Source of the DNA: Sphingomonas sp. BK345
GTDB lineage: Bacteria; Pseudomonadota; Alphaproteobacteria; Sphingomonadales; Sphingomonadaceae
Length of the DNA stretch: 64,000 nt
Reading direction: 5' to 3'
Assembly (NCBI RefSeq): GCF_014193845.1
Contig: NZ_JACHZX010000004.1
Span: 62,001 to 126,000 of the forward strand
Shown: one piece after another, positions 27,751 through 39,852 of the stretch
How positions within the stretch are numbered: the first letter of the stretch is position 1
How the letters are laid out: each line of letters starts with the position of its first letter
The notes under the pieces: model-generated
What the model was told of the DNA's origin: nothing
The model's input: only the letters and a program-made list of their open reading frames with translations
Database searches by the model: none
Position numbers and translations under genes: made by a program

Positions 27751-28632
27751 TCACAATCCCGCGTGCGCCATCGCCGCGTCGACCGCCTGCCGGCTCGCCT
27801 CGCCCGGCCACGTCATCGGCAGCCGCAGCCCGGCGGGGAAGTCTGGCCGTACCCGAGTCATCGCGTACTTCACCGGTCCCGGCGACGCGTCGCTGAACAG
27901 AGCGACGTGGAGCGGGAACAGCCGGTCGTGCAGCACCAGCGCCTCCGCCGCGTCACCGGCCGCGCAGGCGCGCTGGAAGTCGGCGCTGAGCCGCGGCGCG
28001 ACATTGGCGGTGACCGAGATGCACCCCACCCCCCCCACAGCGTTATAGGCGAGCGCGAGGTCGTCGTTGCCCGAGAGCTGGCAGAAGTCCGCTCCCAGCG
28101 CCGCACGGTGCTGCGACACGCGCTGGAGCACGCCTGACGCGTCCTTCACCGCGACGAAGACCTGCGGGAAGGCGGTGACGATCCGCACCAGCGTGTCGGG
28201 CAGGATGTCGGTGACGGTGCGCGCGGGCACGTTGTACAGCACGATCGGCAGCGGCCCCTCCTGCGCCAGTGCCTCGAAATGGCGGAAGATCCCCTCCTGC
28301 GACGGCCGGTTGTAGTAAGGCGGGACCATCAGCGCCGCGTCGGCGCCGGCCTCCTTGGCGGCGCGCAGGTTGGTGGCGGCGACGCGGGTGTCGTTCGAGC
28401 CGGCGCCCGCGATCACCGGGACGCGCCCGCGCGCCTGGTCGACGCAGACGCGCACGATCGCGAACTGCTCCTGCTGAGTCAGCGTCGCCGCCTCGCCGGT
28501 GGTGCCGCAGGGGACGAGCGCGGACGAGCCCTCGGCGACCTGCCACTCGATCAGCTCGCGATAGGCGCGCTCGTCGAAGCCACCGGCCGGGTCGAACGGG
28601 GTCACCAGGGCGGGAATGGAACCGGAGAACAT
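27751..28632 (-). CDS. dapA: 4-hydroxy-tetrahydrodipicolinate synthase
   Basis: Condenses pyruvate with aspartate semialdehyde in lysine and diaminopimelate synthesis. 293 residues, class I aldolase fold. Schiff-base Lys163 (AVKDASG), Tyr133 (YNVPAR) and the GTTGE loop with Thr44-Thr45 are all present. Divergent from the slt gene by ~95 bases, so the precursor and recycling arms of cell-wall metabolism share an intergenic region. Confidence 0.96.
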   Translation of the reverse strand: MFSGSIPALVTPFDPAGGFDERAYRELIEWQVAEGSSALVPCGTTGEAATLTQQEQFAIVRVCVDQARGRVPVIAGAGSNDTRVAATNLRAAKEAGADAALMVPPYYNRPSQEGIFRHFEALAQEGPLPIVLYNVPARTVTDILPDTLVRIVTAFPQVFVAVKDASGVLQRVSQHRAALGADFCQLSGNDDLALAYNAVGGVGCISVTANVAPRLSADFQRACAAGDAAEALVLHDRLFPLHVALFSDASPGPVKYAMTRVRPDFPAGLRLPMTWPGEASRQAVDAAMAHAGL

Positions 28633-28727
28633 GAGGTGAATTTGCTCCTGCGACCGATTGGGGGGCGCCGTTCAGCGCAGATACGGCTAGGGTCGCTAGT
28701 CTGTCCACCGGTCGCGTCGTACAGAGA

Positions 28728-30713
28728 GTGAAGGCAGGTTCGTTGATCTTCGTCGTAGCAGCAGCAGGCGTCGCGGTTCTCGCGGCAAGTCAATATGGTA
28801 GCGTGTCGGTGCCGCAAGGTGCCCCGGCCCCCGCCGCGATCCCCAGCCCGGCCGCGCCGCTGCCCGGCATGGCGCAGCCGCTGGCGCAGTGGAAGGTGCT
28901 CCAGCAGACCGACGCGCTGCCGTTCGACAGCTATGTCAGCTTCCTCACCGCGCACCCCGGCTGGCCCGGCGAGGCGGCGATGCGCCGCACGGTGGAGCGC
29001 AAGGCGTCCGACCCGAACGTCGCGCCCGCCAGCGTCGCGGCCTATTGCCGTCGGTGGGCGCCGCTGACCGCCGCGGGATGGGTCGCGTGCGCGCGCGCGT
29101 ACATGGCGACGGGCGCCAGCGCGCAGGCGCAGGAGGCGGCGCGCACCGCCTGGCGGCTCGGCTCGCTCTCGGCGCAGGACGAGGCGGCGGTGCTGGGCCA
29201 GTTCGGCTCGGCGCTCACCCCGGCCGACCACGATCGCCGCTTCGACGCGCTGCTATGGCAGGGCAACACTTCGGCGGCGGCGCGCGTGCTGCCCTACACC
29301 AGCGCGTCGGCGCGGCCGCTGTTCACGGCGCGGCTCGCCTTCCGCAGCGACTCGCCCGAGGCCTCGTCGTTGGCGGCGAGCGGCGACTCGATCGGAGCGC
29401 GCGACCCGGGCTATATCGCCGACAAGGCGACGTGGCTGCGCAACGCGGGCGCCTCGCCCAGCGCGCGTTCCTGGCTGGCACGAAGCCGCAGCGGCATGGC
29501 GCTGCCGGGCAATGTCGAGAAATTCTACGAGGTGCTGCTGGTCAACGCGCGCGCGGCGGCGGCGGATGGCCAGTGGCAGACCGCCTATGACATTGCGCGC
29601 CAGGTCGACGACGCCTATCCGCCCGGCACCGACGTCTCGACCAAGGGCTATGGCGAGCGCGACGATTACACATCGCTGGCGTGGCTCGCCGGCCAGGCCG
29701 CGACCAGGCTCAACCGCCCGGCCGACGCGCGCGCCATGTTCGAGCGCTACGGTCGCGCCAGCCAGGCGCCGCAGACGCGGGCGAAAGGCTTCTACTGGGC
29801 GGCGCGTGCCGCCGAGAAGGCGCAGCAGCCCGACACCGCGGCGCTGTTCGAGCGCGCCGCCGGCTACCGCGACCAATATTACGGCCAGCTCGCGATCGAG
29901 CATCTCGGGCGCCGCCTCACCGCCCCGCCCGCGCCGCCGACGCCCGCGATCGACCCCGCCGCGCGCCAGGCCTTCTACGCGCGCGAGATCGTCCGCGCCG
30001 CGCAGTTCCTCGGGCAGACCGGCCAGTATCAGGACCAGACCGCGTTCGTGAAGCAGATCGCGGTCGTGGCGAAGGGCGACACCGACCATTATCTCGCCGA
30101 CGAGCTGTCGCGCCAGCTGCGCCGCCCCGACCTGGGCGTGCTGGTCGGGCGGAGCGCGATGCAGAACGGGCTGACCGAATATAGCGCCAACGGCTTCCCC
30201 ACCGTCGCCGTACCAAGCGGCTACGAGGACCAGTGGACGATGATCCACGCGGTGGCGCGGCAGGAGAGCCAGTTCGACCGCACCGCGCGCAGCCCCGTGG
30301 GCGCCTCCGGGCTGATGCAGCTGATGCCTGCCACGGCGCGCGAGCAGGCGGGCAAGCTGGGCCTGTCCTACGACGCCGGGCGGCTGGTCGACGACACGGG
30401 CTACAACATCCAGCTCGGATCGAGCTACTTCCAGCGCATCTTCGGGCTGTACGGCAGCTATCCGCTGGCGATCGCGGCCTATAACGCCGGGCCGGGCAAC
30501 GTGAATAAATGGCTCCGCGCCAACGGCGACCCGCGCACCGGGGCGGTCGACATGGTCGACTGGGTCGAGGCCATCCCTTACTCCGAGACGCGCAACTACG
30601 TGCAGCGCGTGCTCGAGAACGCCGTGGTGTACGACCTGATGAACCCGCCGCGGGCGCGCAGCCGCGGGCCGAACAACCTGAGCTGGTACCTCGGGCGCAG
30701 CCGCGGCGGCTGA
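28728..30713 (+). CDS. slt: Soluble lytic murein transglycosylase (Slt70 type)
   Basis: Periplasmic enzyme that cleaves peptidoglycan with 1,6-anhydro-MurNAc formation. 661 residues: hydrophobic N-terminal leader (LIFVVAAAGVAVLAA), a long alpha-superhelical U-domain with TPR-like pairs, and a C-terminal SLT domain. Catalytic Glu513 is in VARQESQFDRTARS, followed by GLMQLMPATA and AYNAGPGNVNKW. Start is a GTG at 28728. Confidence 0.95.
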   Translation: MKAGSLIFVVAAAGVAVLAASQYGSVSVPQGAPAPAAIPSPAAPLPGMAQPLAQWKVLQQTDALPFDSYVSFLTAHPGWPGEAAMRRTVERKASDPNVAPASVAAYCRRWAPLTAAGWVACARAYMATGASAQAQEAARTAWRLGSLSAQDEAAVLGQFGSALTPADHDRRFDALLWQGNTSAAARVLPYTSASARPLFTARLAFRSDSPEASSLAASGDSIGARDPGYIADKATWLRNAGASPSARSWLARSRSGMALPGNVEKFYEVLLVNARAAAADGQWQTAYDIARQVDDAYPPGTDVSTKGYGERDDYTSLAWLAGQAATRLNRPADARAMFERYGRASQAPQTRAKGFYWAARAAEKAQQPDTAALFERAAGYRDQYYGQLAIEHLGRRLTAPPAPPTPAIDPAARQAFYAREIVRAAQFLGQTGQYQDQTAFVKQIAVVAKGDTDHYLADELSRQLRRPDLGVLVGRSAMQNGLTEYSANGFPTVAVPSGYEDQWTMIHAVARQESQFDRTARSPVGASGLMQLMPATAREQAGKLGLSYDAGRLVDDTGYNIQLGSSYFQRIFGLYGSYPLAIAAYNAGPGNVNKWLRANGDPRTGAVDMVDWVEAIPYSETRNYVQRVLENAVVYDLMNPPRARSRGPNNLSWYLGRSRGG

Positions 30714-30759
30714 TCTCGCGGCCGGACCCGCGGACGGCGGGGCCGATCGCGCGAGACGA

Positions 30760-32400
<1,641 letters not shown>

Positions 32401-32404
32401 AAAG

Positions 32405-33184
32405 TCAGTCCTTCCAGCGTACGTAGACGTGGTTCTCGCGCCGATCGACGTCGATCGAGGGGATCGCATCGACCAGGTCGGAGAGCCGCTTGTAACCGTA
32501 GTTGCGCACGTCGAAGCTCGAGCGGTTGGCGGCCCGCTGGCCAAGGGCGGACAGGCCGACGAACCCGTCCCTGTCGGGCTTGAGCGAGTCGTACGCGTCG
32601 TGAAGCAGGTGGAGCAGCTCGGGATCGTCGACCGTTCCCGTGGCGCGCGCGGGCGCGGCGCTGGCAGTGCCGATCGCGGGCGGCACCGACTGGTCGAACG
32701 GCACCTCGACGCGACGCGCGCGCTTGGGCTTGGTCGTCTCGAGCAGCGCGTTGACGTCGATGAAGCGCGTGCAGGCGTTGCGAAAGCCCTCCGGCGTATT
32801 GCTGTTGCCGAAGCCGTAGACGTCGAGCCCGTCCTGCCGGATCCGCGTCGCGAGCGGCATGAAGTCGCTGTCGGACGACATGATCCCGAAGGCGTCGACG
32901 CGACCGCGGTGGAGCAGGTCCATCGCGTCGATCGTCATCTTCATGTCGGTCGCGTTCTTGCCGCGGGTGAGGTCGAACTGCTGCTGCGGCTCGATGCCGT
33001 GCTTGACGGTCATGTCGCGCCAGCCCTTGAGCGCCTCCTTCACCCAATTGCCGTAAACGCGGCGGACGTTCACGCTGCCGAATTCGGCCAGCGCGGTCAG
33101 CACTGGGTCGAGCGCGTGCCAGGAGGCATTGTCGGCGTCGATCAGCAACGCGATGTTGCGGGTGGGAAGGTCGTCGGCGGGCAT
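32405..33184 (-). CDS. NYN-domain nuclease-like protein with C-terminal OST-HTH/LOTUS domain
   Basis: A 259-residue protein, likely an RNA-acting nuclease. The NYN (PIN-like) domain covers residues 8-150 with its acidic set Asp16, Asp18 (LLIDADNAS), Asp80 (NATDMKM), Asp105 and Asp107 (SSDSDFMPL). The C-terminal ~195-258 is an OST-HTH/LOTUS fold (FVGLSALGQRAANRSSFDVRNYGYKRLSDLV), a family tied to RNA or RNA-duplex binding. The bacterial substrates are not known. It precedes the M28 peptidase gene by four bases. Confidence 0.92.
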   Translation of the reverse strand: MPADDLPTRNIALLIDADNASWHALDPVLTALAEFGSVNVRRVYGNWVKEALKGWRDMTVKHGIEPQQQFDLTRGKNATDMKMTIDAMDLLHRGRVDAFGIMSSDSDFMPLATRIRQDGLDVYGFGNSNTPEGFRNACTRFIDVNALLETTKPKRARRVEVPFDQSVPPAIGTASAAPARATGTVDDPELLHLLHDAYDSLKPDRDGFVGLSALGQRAANRSSFDVRNYGYKRLSDLVDAIPSIDVDRRENHVYVRWKD

Positions 33185-33349
33185 GCCGCTGCATCGGCGG
33201 TGGAACGACGCAGGTCAATGTTTATGAGGACATCCCGATTGGTCGGCTAGAATCGCGCATCGACTGTGCCCAGCCACGTCGTTCGCGACGCCTATTCGGG
33301 AGCGGGAACGGTCGGGGCCGTCGTCGACGCCGTCCGCCCCCTCATTCCC

Positions 33350-33583
33350 CTACCCCCTGTCGCTGCGATAGGCCACGCCCGCGTCGATATCGTCCTGCTT
33401 GGTCGGTCGCACGCTGCCGTCGGGATCGTCGACCTGGCCGAGATCGGCCGCGCTGCCGACCTCGCGTGCCAGCGCACCACCGCCGCTGCTCGGCACCGCC
33501 TCACCGCCGGGGATCATGCCCTCGATCACATCCTTGTCGTCATGGTCGCGCGCGCTCTCGGTGCGCGGGTTCTCGTTCGCCAT
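33350..33583 (-). CDS. Small conserved acidic protein of unknown function
   Basis: 77 residues, MANENPRTESARDHDDKDV..., rich in Asp, Gly and Ser, with no membrane segment and no known motif; probably disordered. It has a strong ribosome site (AGGAGAGA) about six bases before the ATG and does not overlap another gene, so it is likely real. The N-terminus pattern is familiar from sphingomonad genomes, but I can name no function. Confidence 0.68.
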   Translation of the reverse strand: MANENPRTESARDHDDKDVIEGMIPGGEAVPSSGGGALAREVGSAADLGQVDDPDGSVRPTKQDDIDAGVAYRSDRG

Positions 33584-33633
33584 CGTCTCTCTCCTAATTG
33601 AAAGATCAACGGCTTAGCCGGCCTCACCGTTCC

Positions 33634-34116
33634 TCAAGCGAGCGGATAGGAAACTGCCGCGACCTCATAGTCGCGCTCGCCGGCGGGCAGGTGGACGCGG
33701 CGCAGGTCGCCTACCGCGGCGCCGCGCAGCGCGCGGGCCAGCGGCGCGTTCCAGCCGACCCGTCCCGCCCCGGCGTCGGCCTCGTCATCGCCGACGAGCG
33801 TGAGCACACGCTCTCTGTCGTCCTCGTCGACGAGGGTGACGGTGGCACCGAACCACACGCGCGTGCGGTCGGGCTGCTGGGCCGGATCGACCACCTTGGC
33901 GGCCTTCATCCGCTTCGACAGCCAGCCGAGCCGCCGGTCGATCTCGCGCAGCCGCTTGCGGCCGTAGATGTAATCGCCGTTCTCGGAGCGGTCGCCGTTG
34001 CCCGCGGCCCAGGCGATCGTCTCGACCAGCGCGGGACGCTCGTCGGCGAAGAGCTGGTCGTACTCGGCGCGCAGCGCGGCATAGCCCGCGGGGGTGATGT
34101 AATTGGGTCGGTCCAT
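33634..34116 (-). CDS. greB: Transcription elongation factor GreB
   Basis: Rescues backtracked RNA polymerase by stimulating transcript cleavage. 160 residues: N-terminal antiparallel coiled coil with the acidic tip region GNGDRSENGDYIYG and the GreB-typical KRLREIDRRLGWLSKR, then a FKBP-like C-terminal domain. The DRSENGDYIYGRKRLREIDRR pattern separates GreB from GreA. Confidence 0.94.
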   Translation of the reverse strand: MDRPNYITPAGYAALRAEYDQLFADERPALVETIAWAAGNGDRSENGDYIYGRKRLREIDRRLGWLSKRMKAAKVVDPAQQPDRTRVWFGATVTLVDEDDRERVLTLVGDDEADAGAGRVGWNAPLARALRGAAVGDLRRVHLPAGERDYEVAAVSYPLA

Positions 34117-34222
34117 TCGCGCAGCTACGCCAGCCGGGGCCGCGAGGGGAAGCGGTTAGCGTGGCGAAGGCGTACCGGCGCCGGGATGGGCACGATGACT
34201 CGTACCCGCCCCGACGCTCCCG

Positions 34223-35902
<1,680 letters not shown>

Positions 35903-36008
35903 CTGGCGCGCTGCTCCATGGGCTGGGTACGACGGAAATGCGGTGGCGCGCATGTAAGCGCGCCGGCGTGCGTTGGCAAATTGGCAACGCTTGATTACGC
36001 CGCTGCGG

Positions 36009-37433
36009 ATGAACCGCTCCCCGCTCCGGATCGCCGCGCTCGCCACCAGCGCCCTCGCCACCCTGGTCGCGCTCGCCGCGCCCGCCGCCGCGCAGCACGC
36101 GGTACCGCGCGCGCCCGCCGCGGTGGCGCCCGAGGTGGCAGCGCTGCGCGACGCCGCGCTGAAGGACGAGCTCGCCTATGAGCTGGTCGAGGGGCTGACG
36201 ACCGAGATCGGCCAGCGCCTCGCCGCCACCGACGCCGAGGCGCGCGCGCGCGACTGGGCGGTGAAGAAGCTGACCGCGCTGGGTTTCAGCAACGTCCGCG
36301 CCGAGCCCTTCACCATGCCGCTGTGGCTGCGCGGCGAGGAAGAGGCCGAGATCGTCACGCCGTTCCCGCAGAAGCTGAAGCTGGTCGCGCTCGGCCACTC
36401 CGCCGCGACCCCGCCCAAGGGGATCACCGCCGAGCTGGTCGTGTTCTCGACCTATGGTGACCTTGTGGCCGCGCCGGCGGGCTTGCTCACGGGTAAGATC
36501 GCCTATGTCGGCAACAGCATGCAGCCGACGCAGGACGGCTCGGGCTACGGCGCCAACGGCGTCGCGCGCTTCAACGGCCCCGGCGTCGCGGCGAGCAAGG
36601 GCGCGGCGGCGATCGTGATCCGCTCGATCGGCACCGACACCCACCGCTTGCCGCATACCGGCACGACCGACTTTCCCGACGGCGTGAAGCCGATCCCCGC
36701 CGCCGCGCTGTCGGTGCCCGACGCCACGCTGATCGAGCGCATGGCCAAGCGCGGCCAGCCGATCCGGATGCACCTGCTGCTCACCCCGCGCTCGCCCGGC
36801 CCGAGCCAGTCGGGCAACGTCATCGCCGAGGTGCCCGGCACCGACCCCAATGCGGGCGTGGTGCTGGTCGGCGGCCATCTCGACAGCTGGGACCTCGCCA
36901 CCGGCGCGATCGACGACGCCAGTGGCGTGGCGATCACCGCCGCCGCGGCCAAGCGGATCCTCGACAGCGGCCATCGCCCGCGGCGCACGATCCGAGTCGT
37001 CTGGTTCGGCGCGGAGGAAGTCGGCGGCCTCGGCGGCGCGGCCTATGCCGAGCGCCATGGCAAGGAGCGCCACGCGATCGCGGCGGAGAGCGACTTCGGC
37101 GCCGACCGCGTGTGGCGCTTCGAGACCTCGTTGCCGGAGAGCGCCGCGGCGGTCGGCGACCGGCTCGCCAGCGCGCTCTCGCCGCTCGGCATCGTGCGTG
37201 GCGCGGGCAAGGCGGGCGACGGCACCGACATCGCCGCGACGATCGCCACGGGCGTCGCCGGAGTCGACCTCAACCAATCGGGCCTGCGCTACTTCGACAC
37301 GCACCACACGCCCGACGACACGCTCGAGCGGGTCGATCCCGAGCAGCTGCGGCAGAATGTCGCGGCCTGGACGACGATGCTCGCCGTCGTCGCCGACGCG
37401 CCGGAGGAGATCGGGCCGGTGCCGCGGCCGTGA
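36009..37433 (+). CDS. M28 family metallopeptidase (carboxypeptidase Q-like) with PA domain
   Basis: A second exported M28 enzyme, 474 residues from MNRSPLRIAALATSAL; signal peptide ends near AAPAAAQ (28). PA domain at ~135-260. Zinc/catalytic residues: His290 and Asp292 (GGHLDSWD), Asp302/303 (AIDDASG), Glu336/337 (WFGAEEVGG), Asp362 (ESDFG), His433 (DTHHTPDD). The sequence is closer to plasma glutamate carboxypeptidase/CPQ than to the M28 at 30760. An upstream in-frame ATG at 35973 would add 12 residues ahead of the signal peptide. Confidence 0.93.
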   Translation: MNRSPLRIAALATSALATLVALAAPAAAQHAVPRAPAAVAPEVAALRDAALKDELAYELVEGLTTEIGQRLAATDAEARARDWAVKKLTALGFSNVRAEPFTMPLWLRGEEEAEIVTPFPQKLKLVALGHSAATPPKGITAELVVFSTYGDLVAAPAGLLTGKIAYVGNSMQPTQDGSGYGANGVARFNGPGVAASKGAAAIVIRSIGTDTHRLPHTGTTDFPDGVKPIPAAALSVPDATLIERMAKRGQPIRMHLLLTPRSPGPSQSGNVIAEVPGTDPNAGVVLVGGHLDSWDLATGAIDDASGVAITAAAAKRILDSGHRPRRTIRVVWFGAEEVGGLGGAAYAERHGKERHAIAAESDFGADRVWRFETSLPESAAAVGDRLASALSPLGIVRGAGKAGDGTDIAATIATGVAGVDLNQSGLRYFDTHHTPDDTLERVDPEQLRQNVAAWTTMLAVVADAPEEIGPVPRP

Positions 37434-37586
37434 GCGCGAGGAGCTGCGGCAGGCGTCACCGTTCGTCGCAACCTTTCGGAGAGATGAATTTTGCTTATTG
37501 ACCCCCCGCAGCGGTAGGGTATGGCGAGCGTTCGCGACGGCGTTGGGGTCGGCCGCGAATGGTTTATGATGCTTGGGAGCATTCAG

Positions 37587-37850
37587 ATGAAGAAGATCCT
37601 GCTCGTCGCCGCCGCCGCGTCGCTGATGTCGGTCGCCGCCTGCTCGAAGTCGCCGGAGGCCGCCGCGGTCGAGAACAACGCCGACATGATGGCGGACAAC
37701 ATGGACGCGCTCGCGAGCAACGTCGCCGACATGTCGAACACCACCGCGAACCCGTTCGCCGAGGACAATGCCGAGGCGGTTGCCGAGAACATCCACTCGG
37801 CCGCTGACAATGTCCGCGACTCAGGCGAGGACGCCGCGCACAACATGTGA
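37587..37850 (+). CDS. Small lipoprotein 1 of a tandem pair
   Basis: 87 residues with a classic lipoprotein signal (MKKILLVAAAASLMSVAAC, lipobox SVAAC). The mature part is short, acidic and helical, with repeats of N/A-D-N/M (ENNADMMADNMDALASNVADMSN). Ribosome site GGGAG seven bases upstream. Its stop overlaps the start of a related lipoprotein. Likely an envelope protein; function unknown. Confidence 0.75.
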   Translation: MKKILLVAAAASLMSVAACSKSPEAAAVENNADMMADNMDALASNVADMSNTTANPFAEDNAEAVAENIHSAADNVRDSGEDAAHNM

Positions 37851-38137
37851 TCGACCGGGTCGGGTTCGGGAGGATGAGGCGCTCGCTGCTTCCGCTGCTC
37901 GCCGCCGTCGCGCCGCTCGGCGTCACCGCGTGCGACCGCAACCCCGAACCCGCCTCGATCGGGAACAACACCGAGACGATGGCCGACGCGCTCGAGCGTC
38001 GCGCCGACAATCTCGAGGCGATGGCCGAGGCCGCCGCCAACGACAGTGCCGCGGCGATGCTCGCCGGTGCTGAGACGAACTTCGGCGACGATGCGGGTAA
38101 CACCGGCAACGTCGCGGCCGAACCGGCGACGCGCTGA
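37847..38137 (+). CDS. Small lipoprotein 2 of a tandem pair
   Basis: 96 residues from a GTG overlapping the previous stop (GTGA); an internal ATG at 37874 gives MRRSLLPLLAAVAPLGVTAC and is possible, but has its purine stretch too close. Lipobox GVTAC. The mature part shares the IGNNTETMADALERRADNLE pattern with the ENNADMMADNMDALASN of gene 1, so the two are probably paralogues. Followed by a strong terminator. Confidence 0.68.
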   Translation: MIDRVGFGRMRRSLLPLLAAVAPLGVTACDRNPEPASIGNNTETMADALERRADNLEAMAEAAANDSAAAMLAGAETNFGDDAGNTGNVAAEPATR

Positions 38138-38170
38138 GCGCTGGAGCCGGTGAAGCGTCGGGATCGGCTA

Positions 38171-38197
38171 GGGGCACCCGCGGGTGCCCCTTCGCTT
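38171..38197 (+). terminator. Rho-independent terminator after the lipoprotein pair
   Basis: GGGGCACCC-GC-GGGTGCCCC is a perfect 9-base stem followed by TTCGCTTGT. It ends the lipoprotein transcript before the tRNA gene. Confidence 0.75.
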
Positions 38198-38249
38198 GTC
38201 CGCCCGAGCTTGCGTCGCCGCGCCGCGGCGACTAGGCCGGCAACCGCGT

Positions 38250-38326
<77 letters not shown>

Positions 38327-38514
38327 CAGCCTTATCTCACCGCATTCCTCCCAGCGCCATTCGGCCGATCCGGGAGCCTACCCCCGTCAGCCTTGCTGGC
38401 ACAGCTATGGTGTGAGGACGAGAACCGCGCACGCCGAGCGACGACGACGACCTGTGCCACCCCGTGTGACGTCGTGCCGCGCCGCGCCAGAGGGAGAGTC
38501 CGCCGCGCGCAGAA

Positions 38515-38838
38515 TCACGCCAATACACTCTCGTACCAGCTCGCATAGGGCGTGTTTCGCGCCATGCGTCTGGTGTAATCGGGGGCACCATCGTCCCACC
38601 AGAGCGGTCCGCGCTCGCCCAGCGCCACCTTCGCTGCCTGGACGCCTGCGCGTGCCGATCGCAGCGCCTCGCCGTGGCCGGCGCGCAGCGCGACGGCGAC
38701 CGCGCGGCGTGCCGTCATCAACTCACCCACCAGGCGCTCCCGCTCCTGCTCGGAGAGGCGCGGATCGGAGCGCCGCCACAGCCGCCCTCGCACCACGAGG
38801 TAACGATTGTCCGGCGTGACCAGCGTCGAAGTGGGCAC
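38515..38838 (-). CDS. Conserved hypothetical protein
   Basis: 107 residues, GTG start. Composition is basic in the first two thirds (YLVVRGRLWRRSDPRLSEQERERLVGELMTARRAV), ending in VALGERGPLWWDDGAPDYTR and an aromatic tail (TPYASWYESVLA). The Trp-Trp-Asp-Asp-Gly pattern looks conserved in alphaproteobacterial hypotheticals. No signal peptide or membrane segment. No function can be named. Confidence 0.7.
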   Translation of the reverse strand: MPTSTLVTPDNRYLVVRGRLWRRSDPRLSEQERERLVGELMTARRAVAVALRAGHGEALRSARAGVQAAKVALGERGPLWWDDGAPDYTRRMARNTPYASWYESVLA

Positions 38839-38867
38839 GCCGGGACCGCTGGATGTAGGCCCGCGCG

Positions 38868-39074
38868 TCAGCCGTTACCGACCGTCCACGACGCGCGGCT
38901 ATCGTCGCACTTGCCGCTCAGCCCGGGAACCTCGTCGAGCTGGCGAAGGTCAGTGAAGCGGCCTCGTTCCTCGCGATAGCGGACGATCTCGAAGCCGTGC
39001 CCCCGCAGACCTGGGACCGCGTCCAACTGGTCTGCCGTCGCGGTGTTCACGTCGAGCGTATCTTGCCTGGTCAT
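38868..39074 (-). CDS. Helix-hairpin-helix protein, ComEA-like
   Basis: 68 residues. It has the tandem HhH pattern of ComEA/topoisomerase-type DNA binders: DVNTATADQLDAVPGLRGHG and FTDLRQLDEVPGLSG. ComEA is normally exported, but there is no signal peptide here, so this is a cytosolic stand-alone HhH domain. It follows the Crp/Fnr gene by ~56 bases on the same strand. DNA binding is likely; the role is unknown. Confidence 0.75.
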   Translation of the reverse strand: MTRQDTLDVNTATADQLDAVPGLRGHGFEIVRYREERGRFTDLRQLDEVPGLSGKCDDSRASWTVGNG

Positions 39075-39130
39075 CAGCCTTCAACGCGGCAGCGCGTTCT
39101 TCGATGCGCGCTGCCGCTCGGCCGCAGCGG

Positions 39131-39757
39131 CTACGCGCGCCGGCGCAGGTGAAGGTAGGTCGGATCATAGCCGCACATCGCGCGCAGCCGCTCGATGTCG
39201 TGCACGCGGATCATCTTCCTGGTCACGGAGATGAGGCCCTCGGTACGCATCCGCTGGATGACCCGGTTGGTGTGCACCGTGGTGAGCGCCATGGTGTCGC
39301 CGAGCTGCTCCTGCGTGAGCGGGACCTCGAGCGCGTCGCCCGCGTCGAGGCACACTTGCCGCATCCGGTCCCACAACTCGCAGAACAGATGGGCCACGCG
39401 GTCGAAGGCGTCGCGTTGGCCGAGGTTGACCAGCCAATGTCGCAGTACCGCCTCGTCCACCAGGGTCGACCACCACAGAGCGCGCGCGATCTTGGGGCAG
39501 CAGTCGGTCAGGTGGATGATCGCCTCGCGCGAGATGAAGGCGAGGGTCGCGTCGGTCAACAGCCCGATGCTGTGGTCCATCACGTCTAGGATAAAAACGT
39601 GCGGGTCGCACAGATCACCGGGAACGAGGTAGGCGACGATCTGTCGTGACCCGTTCTCGAGCACCTTGTAGCGACACGCCCAGCCGCGCAGCAGCAGGAT
39701 CACCTGCTCGGGACGATCGCCCTCGCGGATCACGTCGCTGTGGGCGTGGCCGGTCAC
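39131..39757 (-). CDS. Crp/Fnr family transcriptional regulator (5' end frameshifted)
   Basis: A 208-residue open frame with a cyclic-nucleotide-binding fold (IREGDRPEQVILLLRGWACRY, PGDLCDPHVFILDVMDHSIG) and a C-terminal HTH_Crp (LTQEQLGDTMALTTVHTNRVIQRMRTEG). It lacks Fnr-type N-terminal cysteines. The first possible start here is a GTG inside the sensor domain. The missing N-terminus, MFNPLAAKLSSFTDLADGD..., lies just upstream in another frame (39754-39846), so one base appears lost near 39770. Without that segment the sensor fold would be incomplete. Confidence 0.85.
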   Translation of the reverse strand: MTGHAHSDVIREGDRPEQVILLLRGWACRYKVLENGSRQIVAYLVPGDLCDPHVFILDVMDHSIGLLTDATLAFISREAIIHLTDCCPKIARALWWSTLVDEAVLRHWLVNLGQRDAFDRVAHLFCELWDRMRQVCLDAGDALEVPLTQEQLGDTMALTTVHTNRVIQRMRTEGLISVTRKMIRVHDIERLRAMCGYDPTYLHLRRRA

Positions 39758-39846
39758 CGGGGCGCCGAGCAGCGCGCGAGCGCCGCCACGTCGCCGTCGG
39801 CCAGATCGGTGAAGCTGCTCAGCTTCGCCGCGAGCGGATTGAACAT
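39754..39846 (-). pseudogene. Displaced N-terminal fragment of the Crp/Fnr regulator
   Basis: ATG at 39846 with GGGAG upstream encodes MFNPLAAKLSSFTDLADGDV then AALARCSAPR and a TGA at 39754-39756. The first 25 residues match how sphingomonad Crp/Fnr proteins begin. Adding one base in the GCGCGCTGCTCGGCG stretch would join it as ALARLLGAPVTGHAHSDV to the main frame. Either a true frameshift mutation, programmed shifting, or a sequencing error. Confidence 0.75.
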
Positions 39847-39852
39847 GGCGTC

